Source: DATJOJ01 sp035507035 (GTDB lineage: Bacteria; Acidobacteriota; Terriglobia; Terriglobales; Acidobacteriaceae). Taken from it: DNA of 64,000 bases. Of the stretch, positions 18,897-27,618 are shown one piece after another (the first letter of the stretch is position 1; each line of letters starts with the position of its first letter). Made by a program: the position numbers and the translations under genes. The notes under the pieces are model-generated. The model was not told the origin of the DNA, ran no database searches, and saw only the letters and a program-made list of their open reading frames with translations. The stretch lies in contig DATJOJ010000056.1 of assembly GCA_035507035.1 (NCBI GenBank), forward strand, positions 1 through 64,000, given 5' to 3'.

Positions 18897-20426
18897 CTAC
18901 TTGCCGCCTCCGGATGACTTCTTACCGTCAAACTTTTGTTCATTCAGAAAGGGTTCTGGATTCTTCGGTCCGATCTGATCCTGCGCGTTCGGAGAAATGC
19001 GATGCACCGTGCAAAGCACCATCAATTCAGATTTGCTCTTTTGTAAATTCTTACTTTTGAATAAGTTGCCAAGGATCGGGATGTCCCCCAAGCCAGGGAT
19101 CTTATCGACCACGTCGGTCACCCGATTATCCAGCAAGCCCGCAATGACAAAGCTCTGGCCATCCTGTAACTCAAATTCTGTCTCGGCCTTACGGGTACTC
19201 AGTGCGGGGACTGTGAAGCCGGAGATGGTCAAAGCATTGGCGAAGTCGAGTTCGCTGACCTCCGGGGCGACTTTTAAGTGAATGTTGCCGTTCGGCATGA
19301 TGACGGGGGTAAAGCTCAAGCGGACACCGAACTCCTTGAAAGCGATAGTGACCGCGGTGAAGCCTTGGCCAGGCTGCACAACCGGGAAGGGAAATTGCCC
19401 GCCGGCCAGGAAACTGGCCTCTTTTCCGTTCATGGCGATCAGATTGGGCTCCGCCAGGATCTGCAGCAAGCTCTTCTGCTGGAGCGCTTGAATGGTCGTG
19501 CCAAAGTTGAGGTCGGTACGAAACAGAAATAAGTTCAGGGGATTAACCACGTTGACGATTGGCGGCGTCGAGACCGGGGTGGTGCTGCTTACCGTCCCTG
19601 TAGTGACGGTAGAAGTGCCCGAGGTACTGATCGTCGAACCACCGAATTGCCCCGTCCCCAGCGTTCCGACGGTATTACCGGTGCTGGGAGTGAAATAGTT
19701 GGCGCCCAGTTGCAGGGCCGCGGTCCTGTCCACTTCCGCGAACTTCACTTGCAGCAAAACCTCCTGGGCCCCCACTGGACCGAAAGTCAGCACATTAATC
19801 ACGTTCTTGGAATAGGCGTCGGCAATCATGCCGGCGCGTTTGGCAACATCCTCGGTTGAAACATGGCCGGAGAGGACGATCGCGGACCGCGAGGGCGTGA
19901 CGGTAATCTGCTCATCCGGGAAAACCCGCTTTTCTTCTTCGGTGGCTGCGCTGACGTCAACATCCACACGCAGATCGAAGCTGCGCGAGCGCTCGAGCTC
20001 ATCCCAAATCAAAAGTGATACTTCGCCAGCGGAGCGTCCGTGCACCAAAATTTGCGTCGGCGAAACCACTTTGGGATCTGCGACCGAGTCGTCGGTTACC
20101 GAAACTCTCTTTATGCGCTCCGTTGTGTTGATCAGGATCGACTTTCCCACCATTACGCGTAGCGGCGCAGATCCCTGGTCTGCCGCTGCTGGAGCCTGGG
20201 CCGTCGCCTCTGGGCCCTGCTCGGGCGCCTGCGGCGGCGCAGCTTGCGAAGCGGGCGCTTGCGACGGCGTGGAAGACTGCTGCGCAGGCTGTTGTCCTTG
20301 CCCGTACATCCGCGGCGAGAACAGCGAGAACAAAAGACCAATTCCAACTAAGAAACACAGGGCCTGCAATCGCTGGCCGCGACCCATGCGTATATTTCCC
20401 AACCTGGATGGCCAAGGTGTCTTCAA
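18897..20426 (-). CDS. cpaC: Tad pilus outer-membrane secretin CpaC/RcpA
   Basis: A protein of 509 residues. A signal-like N-terminus (about 17-40) is followed by an Ala/Gln/Pro-rich stretch (about 43-88), a pilus-assembly secretin N domain (about 90-160), a BON-like part (about 165-225, ITVTPSRSAIVLSGHVS) and the secretin barrel (about 310-480: ILAEPNLIAMNGKEASFLAGGQFPFPV, then GLLDNRVTDVVDKIPGLGDIPILGNLFKS). It forms the outer-membrane channel. Its ATG overlaps the cpaB stop by 4 nt. Confidence 0.95.
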   Translation of the reverse strand: MKTPWPSRLGNIRMGRGQRLQALCFLVGIGLLFSLFSPRMYGQGQQPAQQSSTPSQAPASQAAPPQAPEQGPEATAQAPAAADQGSAPLRVMVGKSILINTTERIKRVSVTDDSVADPKVVSPTQILVHGRSAGEVSLLIWDELERSRSFDLRVDVDVSAATEEEKRVFPDEQITVTPSRSAIVLSGHVSTEDVAKRAGMIADAYSKNVINVLTFGPVGAQEVLLQVKFAEVDRTAALQLGANYFTPSTGNTVGTLGTGQFGGSTISTSGTSTVTTGTVSSTTPVSTPPIVNVVNPLNLFLFRTDLNFGTTIQALQQKSLLQILAEPNLIAMNGKEASFLAGGQFPFPVVQPGQGFTAVTIAFKEFGVRLSFTPVIMPNGNIHLKVAPEVSELDFANALTISGFTVPALSTRKAETEFELQDGQSFVIAGLLDNRVTDVVDKIPGLGDIPILGNLFKSKNLQKSKSELMVLCTVHRISPNAQDQIGPKNPEPFLNEQKFDGKKSSGGGK

Positions 20427-21253
20427 AACTTGTCTTCTTCTTTCTTGTCGCCTTTGTAGATCTCGACCGTATAAGCCGCCGGAGGCGGTGGCGGCGGGGG
20501 TGGGGCGACACGTTTTTCCTTGTGAGTAACCACCGGAGGGGGCTGGGGCAAAAATTTGTAGAGCTCTCCGGATCGGGCAGCGGACAACTCTTCTTCTTTG
20601 GTATCGAGTGGGCTGCGCAGAGATAGTTGAATGTGACCCTGATTGCTCGCTAAAGTGAGCTTCTGAGCATCGTCAGGCGTGACTAGTAGCGTGACGACCG
20701 GGGCTGCGCGCGGCTCGCCTGCCGCATTGCGTTCCATCCTTGTTCCGGTAGCAAGGACCGCGATATTCTCCAGGATAGTGGTGGTCTGCTGCTCGCTGGA
20801 TCCGGCCGGATTCCCGGTCAGCATCACATCTACGCGCGTGCCGGGTTGGACGAAGCCGGAAACAGAAGTAGTGTCATTTACGCGAACGGATACCGCCCGC
20901 ATTCCGGGAGGGATCAGTGCAGGCAATCCCGATCCGGCATTCTCGCCTGCAAGTTTGTTTGTGAGAATGAATTCACCTTTGGAAATTGGAATGATGACAC
21001 CGCGGCCTAACACCTTGTCTTTACGATGGAAGACGCCAGCTGGCAAGCTGGCGGAGGGAAAATGGACAAACCGGATATCGTTATCTTCGATCTTGGTTCC
21101 AACTTGTAGATCGTCGGCGGCTACCAGCACGTCTTCTCCCGGTCCGTTATCGCCGCCGCGCCCGGATTGCAGGTTTCGATAAACCAGAGAACTTGCAACA
21201 GCACCCACGATCAGGGCGATAAAGCCTATCATTAAGAGCCGATTACGATTCAT
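20423..21253 (-). CDS. cpaB: Flp pilus assembly protein CpaB/RcpC
   Basis: A protein of 276 residues with an N-terminal membrane anchor (about 6-25), a SAF-type domain (about 45-105: LVAADDLQVGTKIEDNDI, then GRGVIIPISKGEFI) and an RcpC/CpaB domain (about 115-210: RAVSVRVNDTTSVSGFVQPGTRVDVMLT). The C-terminus has a PPPPPPPP run. It helps to gate or stabilise the secretin in the periplasm. It lies 192 bp downstream of flp and starts the assembly part of the locus. Confidence 0.92.
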   Translation of the reverse strand: MNRNRLLMIGFIALIVGAVASSLVYRNLQSGRGGDNGPGEDVLVAADDLQVGTKIEDNDIRFVHFPSASLPAGVFHRKDKVLGRGVIIPISKGEFILTNKLAGENAGSGLPALIPPGMRAVSVRVNDTTSVSGFVQPGTRVDVMLTGNPAGSSEQQTTTILENIAVLATGTRMERNAAGEPRAAPVVTLLVTPDDAQKLTLASNQGHIQLSLRSPLDTKEEELSAARSGELYKFLPQPPPVVTHKEKRVAPPPPPPPPAAYTVEIYKGDKKEEDKF

Positions 21254-21427
21254 CCCTACCCCTCGCGAACTTCAATCCCCCCATGTCTTGCCGCCGGCCC
21301 ATGTCCTGATCGAATCACTCTGCAAGTTATCTAGCTGACTCCAGGATTGCCCGACACTGTCCGGCGAACAATTTGAGACATCCGGACCCCAAAATCGGCA
21401 AACTGGCCGCAAGCGGAGTTGTCTCAG

Positions 21428-21458
21428 GATTTCGCAGTGTTATGCCTACTGCGAAATC
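21428..21458 (-). promoter_or_regulatory. Perfect 11-bp hairpin at the flp stop codon
   Basis: The arms 21428-21438 and 21448-21458 are exact inverted complements (GATTTCGCAGT and ACTGCGAAATC) around a 9-base loop. The 3' end of flp, including part of its stop codon, is inside the hairpin. No T-run follows on the minus strand, so it does not look like an intrinsic terminator. It could stabilise the flp mRNA end or reduce read-through into cpaB, allowing more pilin than assembly protein. Confidence 0.6.
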
Positions 21459-21613
21459 GAACTGGCGACGGACGAAAAAACGTTATTAGCGCTTCCGCCA
21501 ATAAGTCGTATCGTACCCACCACAATCACCAGAATGACCGCAAGCATAACCGCATATTCGGCAATGTCTTGGCCTTCATCCTCCTGCCAAAGCCTGAGGA
21601 GATTGTTACGCAT
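21446..21613 (-). CDS. flp: Flp/Fap-type pilin (55 residues)
   Basis: A short gene found by reading the minus strand directly. The ATG is at 21613 and the TAG at 21446-21448. The product begins MRNNLLRLWQEDEGQDIAEYAVML and ends in ASSISQ. The GQDIAEY string is the Flp cleavage site: the prepilin peptidase cuts after Gly14, leaving the essential Glu and Tyr of mature Flp pilins. A hydrophobic helix follows (about 21-40). A good ribosome site AAGGAGC lies at 21619-21625, six bases upstream of the ATG. It is the major pilin subunit of the Tad locus, first in the operon, and no prepilin peptidase gene is present in the window. Confidence 0.9.
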   Translation of the reverse strand: MRNNLLRLWQEDEGQDIAEYAVMLAVILVIVVGTIRLIGGSANNVFSSVASSISQ

Positions 21614-21903
21614 TTTGTGCTCCTTCAGAACCAGGATAGGGAAACACGATGTCCGCTATCTACCTCCGCGCGCCAATACCTGATCCGAATTGTGTCGAAT
21701 TGAGGAGCTGCGAAGGAAAGCCCGCGCCTCACTCCTCGGCCCCATGATAACGCGATACATGACGGCTTTGGCGACAATTTGTTGCCCTTGCCGGTACCTG
21801 AACTCTTCAAGTAAGGCTAGTCTCTCAAAGAAATGAGCGGAAAGGTCAAGAAAAATGGAATGTGGGTTATCTAACGGTAACCCGTGGCGCTTCGTAAATC
21901 GAT
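21614..21903. other. Intergenic region upstream of flp
   Basis: These 290 bases lie between the flp start and the stop of the minus-strand membrane gene at 21904. They must contain the flp promoter, but I found no clear -35/-10 or -24/-12 pair. A short inverted repeat GGGTTA/TAACCC (around 21864-21884) lies just after the upstream gene. On the minus strand a moderately T-rich stretch follows it, so it may be a weak terminator. Confidence 0.3.
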
Positions 21904-23352
21904 TCAGCGGCTCAGGACGACTGCCTGGGGGTCAGCAAACATTGTTTTCCAGCCCGGAATGGATTTTAAAGCTGTCACCAGCGGCGAATCTGGGGGCAAC
22001 ACCACCGTGCGAATATTCCATTTCTCCAGCAACGACTGCCAGGCGGGCCCGCGCAGGTAATACGTGGAAGCGAAATTGTTTATGAAAGAGTCGCCGTAGA
22101 CATCCGCCCGGCCGTCGATGAAAACCCGATATTCGGGGTAAAGCTTCCAGATGAAATATCCGCCCCAATTGTAGTGGTTCAGCATCGGACTTGGCGGTTT
22201 GCTTTCAGCAATGAACGACGCTGCAGCCGCCGGAAACTCTCGCGCCTCGGCCTGCGATTGATGAACAATCACGTAGTGCAGCCGAACGCTGCAGAAAATC
22301 AGCATGCCAATGAGGAGCAGCCAATTAAAAATCAACTTGCTTCGGCTCAGCGATCCGATACTTGTGTCGAAAAGCCGGGCTCTGCCGCTTTGCTCCAAGC
22401 ACGCCTGAATCATGCCGCTGAGAATCGGAACTGCGATCAAAACAAAGATCGGAATGTGACGAACGGATCGGAGCGCGGCGTACAGAGTCGCGGTGAGCAA
22501 GAGCAGTTCCGAGGGGCGCAACTTTTTCGGCGACAAGGCACAAAGTACCAGAATGGCGAGAATCATCAGTAGGATTGGGAAATTCTTTGTCTCATGAAAA
22601 TTCGGCGAAAGCCATTCCGCGATATTCGAGAGCATGGCAGCTGAACGCAGGGTTTCGAGTGGGTACGAGTACAAACGCACACCGTACGGATTCAAGGGCA
22701 CAACAGCGATACAAATTCCCGTTGTCAGGGCGATGCGCTTGAACCAGGTTGCAGGATCAAGTAAATCGCCCTGACCAAATGCCAGGTCGAGTACGTTGCC
22801 CACCAGGTACAAGACCAGGAACACAATTCCGAGTGCGTAACCGGCGTGGAGATTTACCCAAAGCAGCATCAGCGCGGGTGCCCACCACAACAAATTCGGA
22901 CGGCGATAGGATTTCTCAACGATCAAAAGAAAAACGCTGGCAAGTAACAAGGTGAGCATTTGCGGGCGCACACCCCAGCTCGGAATGGACGCGACCGCGC
23001 CCCAGGCGGTGATGGCCCCTGCTATATAGGGCCGGCCCGGAGAGCGCAAGAAAACTATCCAGAATGCGGTCGCGATAACAGCGGCGAATTCGAAGATTAG
23101 CCCGCCCCAACTCGCTAGCGAATAGGTAGCGTAGATGAGGATCTGAGCCAGCCATTCGTGATCAATCCAGAGCTGACCAAATTTGCTGAATGAATATGGG
23201 TCAGTATGAAAGATCTTGTGGCCTTGCACGATAAGTTGTCCGGTGCGGAGGTGCCACCAGACATCGGGATCGGTCACGCTCCGCGCGGCCATGGTAAACA
23301 GGCCGAGCGCTAAAATGGCGACGAACAGATTGCGCGTCTGAAGACGATTCAT
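21904..23352 (-). CDS. Large polytopic membrane protein, GT-C glycosyltransferase-like (paralogue of 10337-11938)
   Basis: About 482 residues, with ten or more membrane segments and a C-terminal soluble part. The N-terminal loop DPDVWWHLRTGQLIVQGHKIFHTDPYSFS and the C-terminal NWGGYFIWKLYPEYRVFIDGRADVYGDSF match the gene at 10337-11938 segment by segment. I chose ATG 23352 (MNRLQTRNLFVAILALG) because the longer frame would overlap the divergent gene at 23401. The early Asp/Trp/His loop is reminiscent of GT-C transferases, but the substrate is unknown. It is divergent from the GT87 array. Confidence 0.65.
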   Translation of the reverse strand: MNRLQTRNLFVAILALGLFTMAARSVTDPDVWWHLRTGQLIVQGHKIFHTDPYSFSKFGQLWIDHEWLAQILIYATYSLASWGGLIFEFAAVIATAFWIVFLRSPGRPYIAGAITAWGAVASIPSWGVRPQMLTLLLASVFLLIVEKSYRRPNLLWWAPALMLLWVNLHAGYALGIVFLVLYLVGNVLDLAFGQGDLLDPATWFKRIALTTGICIAVVPLNPYGVRLYSYPLETLRSAAMLSNIAEWLSPNFHETKNFPILLMILAILVLCALSPKKLRPSELLLLTATLYAALRSVRHIPIFVLIAVPILSGMIQACLEQSGRARLFDTSIGSLSRSKLIFNWLLLIGMLIFCSVRLHYVIVHQSQAEAREFPAAAASFIAESKPPSPMLNHYNWGGYFIWKLYPEYRVFIDGRADVYGDSFINNFASTYYLRGPAWQSLLEKWNIRTVVLPPDSPLVTALKSIPGWKTMFADPQAVVLSR

Positions 23353-23356
23353 CGAT

Positions 23357-23386
23357 TTGGAAAGACCTGGCCAGACAGGGTATAAA
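23357..23386 (+). promoter_or_regulatory. Candidate sigma-70-type promoter for the GT87 array
   Basis: TTGGAA (23357-23362) and TATAAA (23381-23386) are separated by 18 bases. Transcription would begin only a few bases before the GTG at 23401, so the mRNA would be nearly leaderless. The site also overlaps the start region of the divergent membrane gene. This is pattern evidence only. Confidence 0.35.
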
Positions 23387-23400
23387 ATCGCCTCTTCATT

Positions 23401-24648
23401 GTGCAATCTTCCGCCAAATCTCCTTCGACCAAGATCGGCCTGCAGCAAATTTTGGTCGTCGTCCTCGCCGCTTTTGCCGTGCTGCATGGATGGGTTCTAT
23501 GGCGAAGTTATGATTTTATCCTGCGAGGATATGAAGATTTCACCTCCTTCTACACCGCGGGGAAGATTGTGCAGCGGGGAGAAGGCGCCCGCTTATACGA
23601 CCGGCAGTTGCAGTGGCAAGTGCAGCAAGAATTTGCCTCTTCCGTAAGCACTCGGAAAGGCCCGCTGCCTTATATACGTCCGCCATTTGAGGCGCTCCTA
23701 TTCCTCCCGCTTGCCTATCTGTCATATCCCGCCGCGGTCACAATCTGGACGTTGATCAAGCTGATTCTCCTGATCAGCGTATTCTTTTTTCTTCCGCAAG
23801 AAAATTGGCGCCAATGGCGTTGGCTGCGCTCGCCATGGGTTCAAGGATTTTTATCGATCGGATTTCTTCCGGTTGCTTTTGACGTGGTTCAAGGACAAGA
23901 TTCGATCCCTTTGTTACTGGTCGTAACTGCGGCTTTCTTTTTCCTGCGAAGGGAAGAGGATTTCCGATGGGGGGCCTGTTTGGGGCTGGGGCTATTCAAG
24001 TTTCACCTCATACTGCCTTTATTCCTGATCTTGCTCATCAAGAGGAAAACGAGAGCCATTGTCGGGTTTGCCTGCGTTGCCTCGGTGTTGTTGCTGCTCT
24101 CAATCGAGGTGGTTGGATGGTCGGGATTGGCAGGCTATCCGAAGTACCTTTGGGATTTGAATCAGTCGCCAAATCTGCTGGGGACTAACGGATTGGTAAT
24201 GCCCAACCTTCGCGGATTGCTAAGCCCATTCCTGGGTGCAGGACGGGTGCCAACGCCGATACAGGTCGCGTTGTTGCTGATTTTCGCCCTCGGCATCGTG
24301 AGCATGGCCAGAATGTGGAAGGGAAAAGGACAGTCTCCGCTTGATCGAGTCGGTTTTTCTTATTGCATCTCGGTCTTGCTGCTGACGAGCTATTACACCA
24401 CCAGCTACGATCTCACCTTGCTCCTTATCCCGCTCCATTTGACGGGCGGAATTCTGGCTTCCGATTCCAATCTTCGGGGATGGCCACGAAGTACGTTTGT
24501 CATGAGCGCCGGGGTGTTGCTACTCGGTCCGTTGTACTGGATGTTGGGTGTCCCCTTGATCGAATTTTATTGGATAGCTTTGGTATTGCTGGCGCTCACG
24601 GCTGCACTCGCGGGCACAGTAGTGATTCTGCAGCGACGCACGCCTTAG
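23401..24648 (+). CDS. GT87-family (DUF2029) membrane glycosyltransferase, copy A1
   Basis: A protein of 415 residues with about ten membrane segments. The early loop has the DUF2029 signature DFTSFYTAGKIVQRGEGARLYD, followed by PYIRPPFEALLFLPLAYLSY and later FDVVQGQDSIPLLL. Members transfer sugars from polyprenyl-phosphate donors on the outer face of the membrane (mannosyl transfer in actinobacterial members). The start is GTG. It is closely similar to copy A2 at 26299 and forms a tandem pair with the following gene, 15 bp away. Confidence 0.8.
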   Translation: MQSSAKSPSTKIGLQQILVVVLAAFAVLHGWVLWRSYDFILRGYEDFTSFYTAGKIVQRGEGARLYDRQLQWQVQQEFASSVSTRKGPLPYIRPPFEALLFLPLAYLSYPAAVTIWTLIKLILLISVFFFLPQENWRQWRWLRSPWVQGFLSIGFLPVAFDVVQGQDSIPLLLVVTAAFFFLRREEDFRWGACLGLGLFKFHLILPLFLILLIKRKTRAIVGFACVASVLLLLSIEVVGWSGLAGYPKYLWDLNQSPNLLGTNGLVMPNLRGLLSPFLGAGRVPTPIQVALLLIFALGIVSMARMWKGKGQSPLDRVGFSYCISVLLLTSYYTTSYDLTLLLIPLHLTGGILASDSNLRGWPRSTFVMSAGVLLLGPLYWMLGVPLIEFYWIALVLLALTAALAGTVVILQRRTP

Positions 24649-24663
24649 CTTTGCTGAAGGGGC

Positions 24664-26013
24664 ATGAATTTCACGCGCTACAATGCTGGCGTGAAGTGGA
24701 AGACGCCTCCATTCGATATCCGCCTTTTAATAGTGTCGATGCTCATCTTCTTTTCCTTCTGGTATTGGGCCAGGCACGTTTACATTCCTGCCAATGCTTC
24801 CGAGGTACGCGCAAGGAGGCTGCCGGTGGGTAACAATTCGGATCTCTATCCGCGGTGGCTAGGCGCTCGAGAGTTGCTGCTCCACGGTCGCGATCCTTAC
24901 AGTTCCGAGATCACACGCGAAATCCAGACAGGGTTTTACGGCCGCCCGCTCGACCCGGAGAACAAAACGGATCCGCGAGCTCAGGAAGCTTTCGTTTATC
25001 CATTGTGGGTCGTATTGCTGGTGGCACCCACGGTCACTCTGAAGTTCGCGTCTGCTATCACAATATTTAGATGGATCCTGGTGGGCAGCATCGGTCTCAG
25101 CGCAATGCTTTGGATGAACCTCATGGGCTCGCGGCTTCGCCCCCTGCTCGTCTGTTCGGTAGTGTTATTCGTGTTCAGCAGCCTCCCGTTTCTGGTCGAG
25201 TACTACCAGCAAAATCTCACTGCAGCAGTGATTCTGTTTGTCGCCCTGTCGGCGTTCTGCGTCGCGCGGCGTCAGTTGATTCTAGGCGGATTTTTTCTCG
25301 CAGTCGCTACCATGAAGCCCGACACGACCGGTCTTCTCATCTTGTGGCTGTTAATTTGGGCAGTGGCAAGATGGAGAGATCGTCAGCGAATGCTGTGGAG
25401 CTTTGCGGCGACGCTGACAGGACTGTTCGCCGTCTCGGAGACGTTACTTCCTCATTGGATCGGGCGTTTCATCGCAGGGATCCGCGAATATCCAACCTAC
25501 GGTACGGCTCCGAACGTCTCTCAGTTGGTCTTCACACCGGTTCTGGGGACAGTCATCTCTCTGTTTTTGGTGCTTTTGCTTGTAGTGCTTTGGTTTCTTT
25601 GGAGAACAGAGGCGGCCACCAGCCCTCAGTTTCGCTGGTCCCTTGCGTGGACGTGTATAGTTACGCTTGCGATCATTCCAAAAATCGCCTTCTACAATCA
25701 GCTTTTGTTGATTCCGCCATTACTGGCATTGTCAACCGAGTATCGAAACATACAAAAGGACAGAGTCGTTTTGCGCGCATTGGCGAGTGCGCCTTTTGCA
25801 TGCCTGCTTCTGCACTGGCTTATGGCTATGGTGTTAAGCATGGCGTCCATGCTCGGCCAGGGTTCACTGATACTGTTTTTCACGCCCGAGCTTCCGGACC
25901 ACATTTTTCTGGCAGTGGCGCCGCTTACCCTCATCGCGGTTGTCAGCGTTGGTTTCTTCTCATCTGTGACTGGATCGCTTTCCAATTTGCGATCCGTTGG
26001 CGAGGCCACATAG
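24664..26013 (+). CDS. GT87-like membrane glycosyltransferase, copy B1
   Basis: A protein of 449 residues with about ten membrane segments. The N-terminal periplasmic loop reads NSDLYPRWLGARELLLHGRDPYSSEITREIQTGFYGRPLD, which is the Asp-rich substrate loop of this subgroup. Its counterpart is B2 at 27619 (SDLYPRWLGARELLLRHRDPYS). An intact B1 is followed directly by a fragment of a third B-type gene. The substrate is unknown, and the A-B pairing suggests the two act together. Confidence 0.75.
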   Translation: MNFTRYNAGVKWKTPPFDIRLLIVSMLIFFSFWYWARHVYIPANASEVRARRLPVGNNSDLYPRWLGARELLLHGRDPYSSEITREIQTGFYGRPLDPENKTDPRAQEAFVYPLWVVLLVAPTVTLKFASAITIFRWILVGSIGLSAMLWMNLMGSRLRPLLVCSVVLFVFSSLPFLVEYYQQNLTAAVILFVALSAFCVARRQLILGGFFLAVATMKPDTTGLLILWLLIWAVARWRDRQRMLWSFAATLTGLFAVSETLLPHWIGRFIAGIREYPTYGTAPNVSQLVFTPVLGTVISLFLVLLLVVLWFLWRTEAATSPQFRWSLAWTCIVTLAIIPKIAFYNQLLLIPPLLALSTEYRNIQKDRVVLRALASAPFACLLLHWLMAMVLSMASMLGQGSLILFFTPELPDHIFLAVAPLTLIAVVSVGFFSSVTGSLSNLRSVGEAT

Positions 26014-26031
26014 TGCGCACTCTGGAACGCA

Positions 26032-26172
26032 CGGGATTGTTGCCAGCTCGGGCTCCGGCTGCCGGCATGTGGTTTTACGTCCAGCATGTGATGGTCGCGC
26101 ACCAGCTTACTGTGCCGTGCGGCACGACATACCACGTGGCAATCTCTCCGATCTGTATCCTCGGTTGCCCCG
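26032..26172 (+). pseudogene. Remnant of a third B-type GT87-like gene, frameshifted
   Basis: Directly after B1 the sequence encodes AAGMWFYVQHVMVAHQL in one frame, and about 30 bases later VRHDIPRGNLSDLYPRLP in another. In B2 (27619) the matching stretches AASMWFYMQRVLITHQ and THDIPRGNLSDLYPRW lie in one continuous frame. The DNA is recognisably similar across the junction. So this is the N-terminal end of a B-type copy that carries an indel and has lost everything downstream. It has no open frame of its own. Confidence 0.75.
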
Positions 26173-26298
26173 ACAAAAATTCCCATAGTGCCTAGCGATA
26201 TAGGGAATGCGTCCCTTCTAAAGCCTGAGTTTATCGCAACAACGCTGCTACACTGGAATGCTCCTTGGGCTGGTCTTCCCTGATTCTGGCTTTCCATC

Positions 26299-27546
26299 AT
26301 GCTCAGGAAACTGCCGAAAACAGCGCTACTCTCTGCTTACCTTGCAGCAATGCTGTTTCTCGACCTCTGGATTCTGGCCCATGCGTGGGGCGACATTACC
26401 CGTGGTCTACCCGATTTTACGATCTTCTATACGGCTGGGAAGATACTCCAGATGGGCCGCGCGCCGGACCTGTATGACAACAGTCTCCAGAAGGAGGTTC
26501 AAGAAGCGGTCACGCCCGTCGGGTTTGAAAAACGAGGTTTGCTTCTTCCGTATAATCATCCTCCTTTTGAAGCGGTTCTCTTTCCACCGTTGAGCCATCT
26601 TTCGTACCTCGCTGCGTATCTGACTTGGGTTGGTCTGAACATCCTTTTGCTTGTGTGGCTGGCGCTAAAATTGCGCAGGGTAGTTCTACCCATCGGGCGT
26701 CTTCCGGCTTATCTATGGCTTTTGGCGGCTCTTACCTTCCATCCGATCTTTATCGCCTTGCTACAAGGCCAGGATTCCATCCTCCTGCTGGGTTGCTTTA
26801 CGCTGGCATACCTATGCTTACTGCGCCGTGCTGATTTCCGGGCCGGCGTATGGCTAGGATTAGGCTTGTTCAAATTCAACCTTATATTGCCATTCGCATT
26901 GCCTCTGCTTCTCGTGAACCGCAAAAAGTTGGCCGCTGGTTTTCTATCGGTCGCGCTAGCCCTGCTCTTATTGAGTGTCGTTGTTTTCGGGTGGCGTATT
27001 CTGCTCATTTATCCCGCATACGTTTGGAGCGCGGAGCACGAGAAAGCCTATCCGTGGAATCGACCCTCGGTTCATCCTCCCAACCTTCGAGGTTTGTCAT
27101 ACGCGTTTACGAGCGATCCGTTGCTGGGCAGAAGTGTGCTGGTTCTGTTGTCCGCTGTGGTTTTGTTCGCCATAATTTTGGTCTGGCACACTCTACCTTC
27201 GCGATCTGGCTCGCTTCAGCGAGCATTCGCTATTGGCATTCTAGGTGCCGTGCTGCTGAGTTTTCACGTCTTCATTCACGACCTCAGTGTTTTGCTGTTG
27301 GCGCTGGTCGCGGTTGTGGAATATCTGTCTCATCGTCCGATCTTCGAGCGGTGGGTCAAAGTGAGCTTATATAGTTGCATGGCAATTCTGTTTTGCAGCC
27401 CTCTCTACCTGCTCCTGTTTTTCCGATTCCGACGATTGGAGTGGATGGCCCTTATTCTCTTGGTACTCTTTGTCGTGCTTGTGTGGGATGCGCTGAGACC
27501 GCAAGGCGAGGCCAGAGAGGGAAGCGCCGTTGCCGTCAGTTTCTGA
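26299..27546 (+). CDS. GT87-family membrane glycosyltransferase, copy A2
   Basis: A protein of 415 residues, the same length as A1. The signature loop reads DFTIFYTAGKILQMGRAPDLYD, followed by PYNHPPFEAVLFPPLSHLSY and IALLQGQDSILLLG. About ten membrane segments are visible. The degree of similarity to A1 suggests an old tandem duplication rather than a recent one. B2 follows it. Confidence 0.8.
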   Translation: MLRKLPKTALLSAYLAAMLFLDLWILAHAWGDITRGLPDFTIFYTAGKILQMGRAPDLYDNSLQKEVQEAVTPVGFEKRGLLLPYNHPPFEAVLFPPLSHLSYLAAYLTWVGLNILLLVWLALKLRRVVLPIGRLPAYLWLLAALTFHPIFIALLQGQDSILLLGCFTLAYLCLLRRADFRAGVWLGLGLFKFNLILPFALPLLLVNRKKLAAGFLSVALALLLLSVVVFGWRILLIYPAYVWSAEHEKAYPWNRPSVHPPNLRGLSYAFTSDPLLGRSVLVLLSAVVLFAIILVWHTLPSRSGSLQRAFAIGILGAVLLSFHVFIHDLSVLLLALVAVVEYLSHRPIFERWVKVSLYSCMAILFCSPLYLLLFFRFRRLEWMALILLVLFVVLVWDALRPQGEAREGSAVAVSF

Positions 27547-27618
27547 CATTGCCCATGAGGCGGATTTAGGCAACCGCTCGTGGAGCGCGCTCGCGAGCGG
27601 AAGTCCGTGCCCCCGAGA

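Noticed and set aside
25071..26195. A long plus-strand open frame (374 codons) over the B1 gene
   Set aside because: It lies in another frame of the intact B1 gene and its product has no hydrophobic pattern. Only its last part matters, because it covers the B-type remnant.
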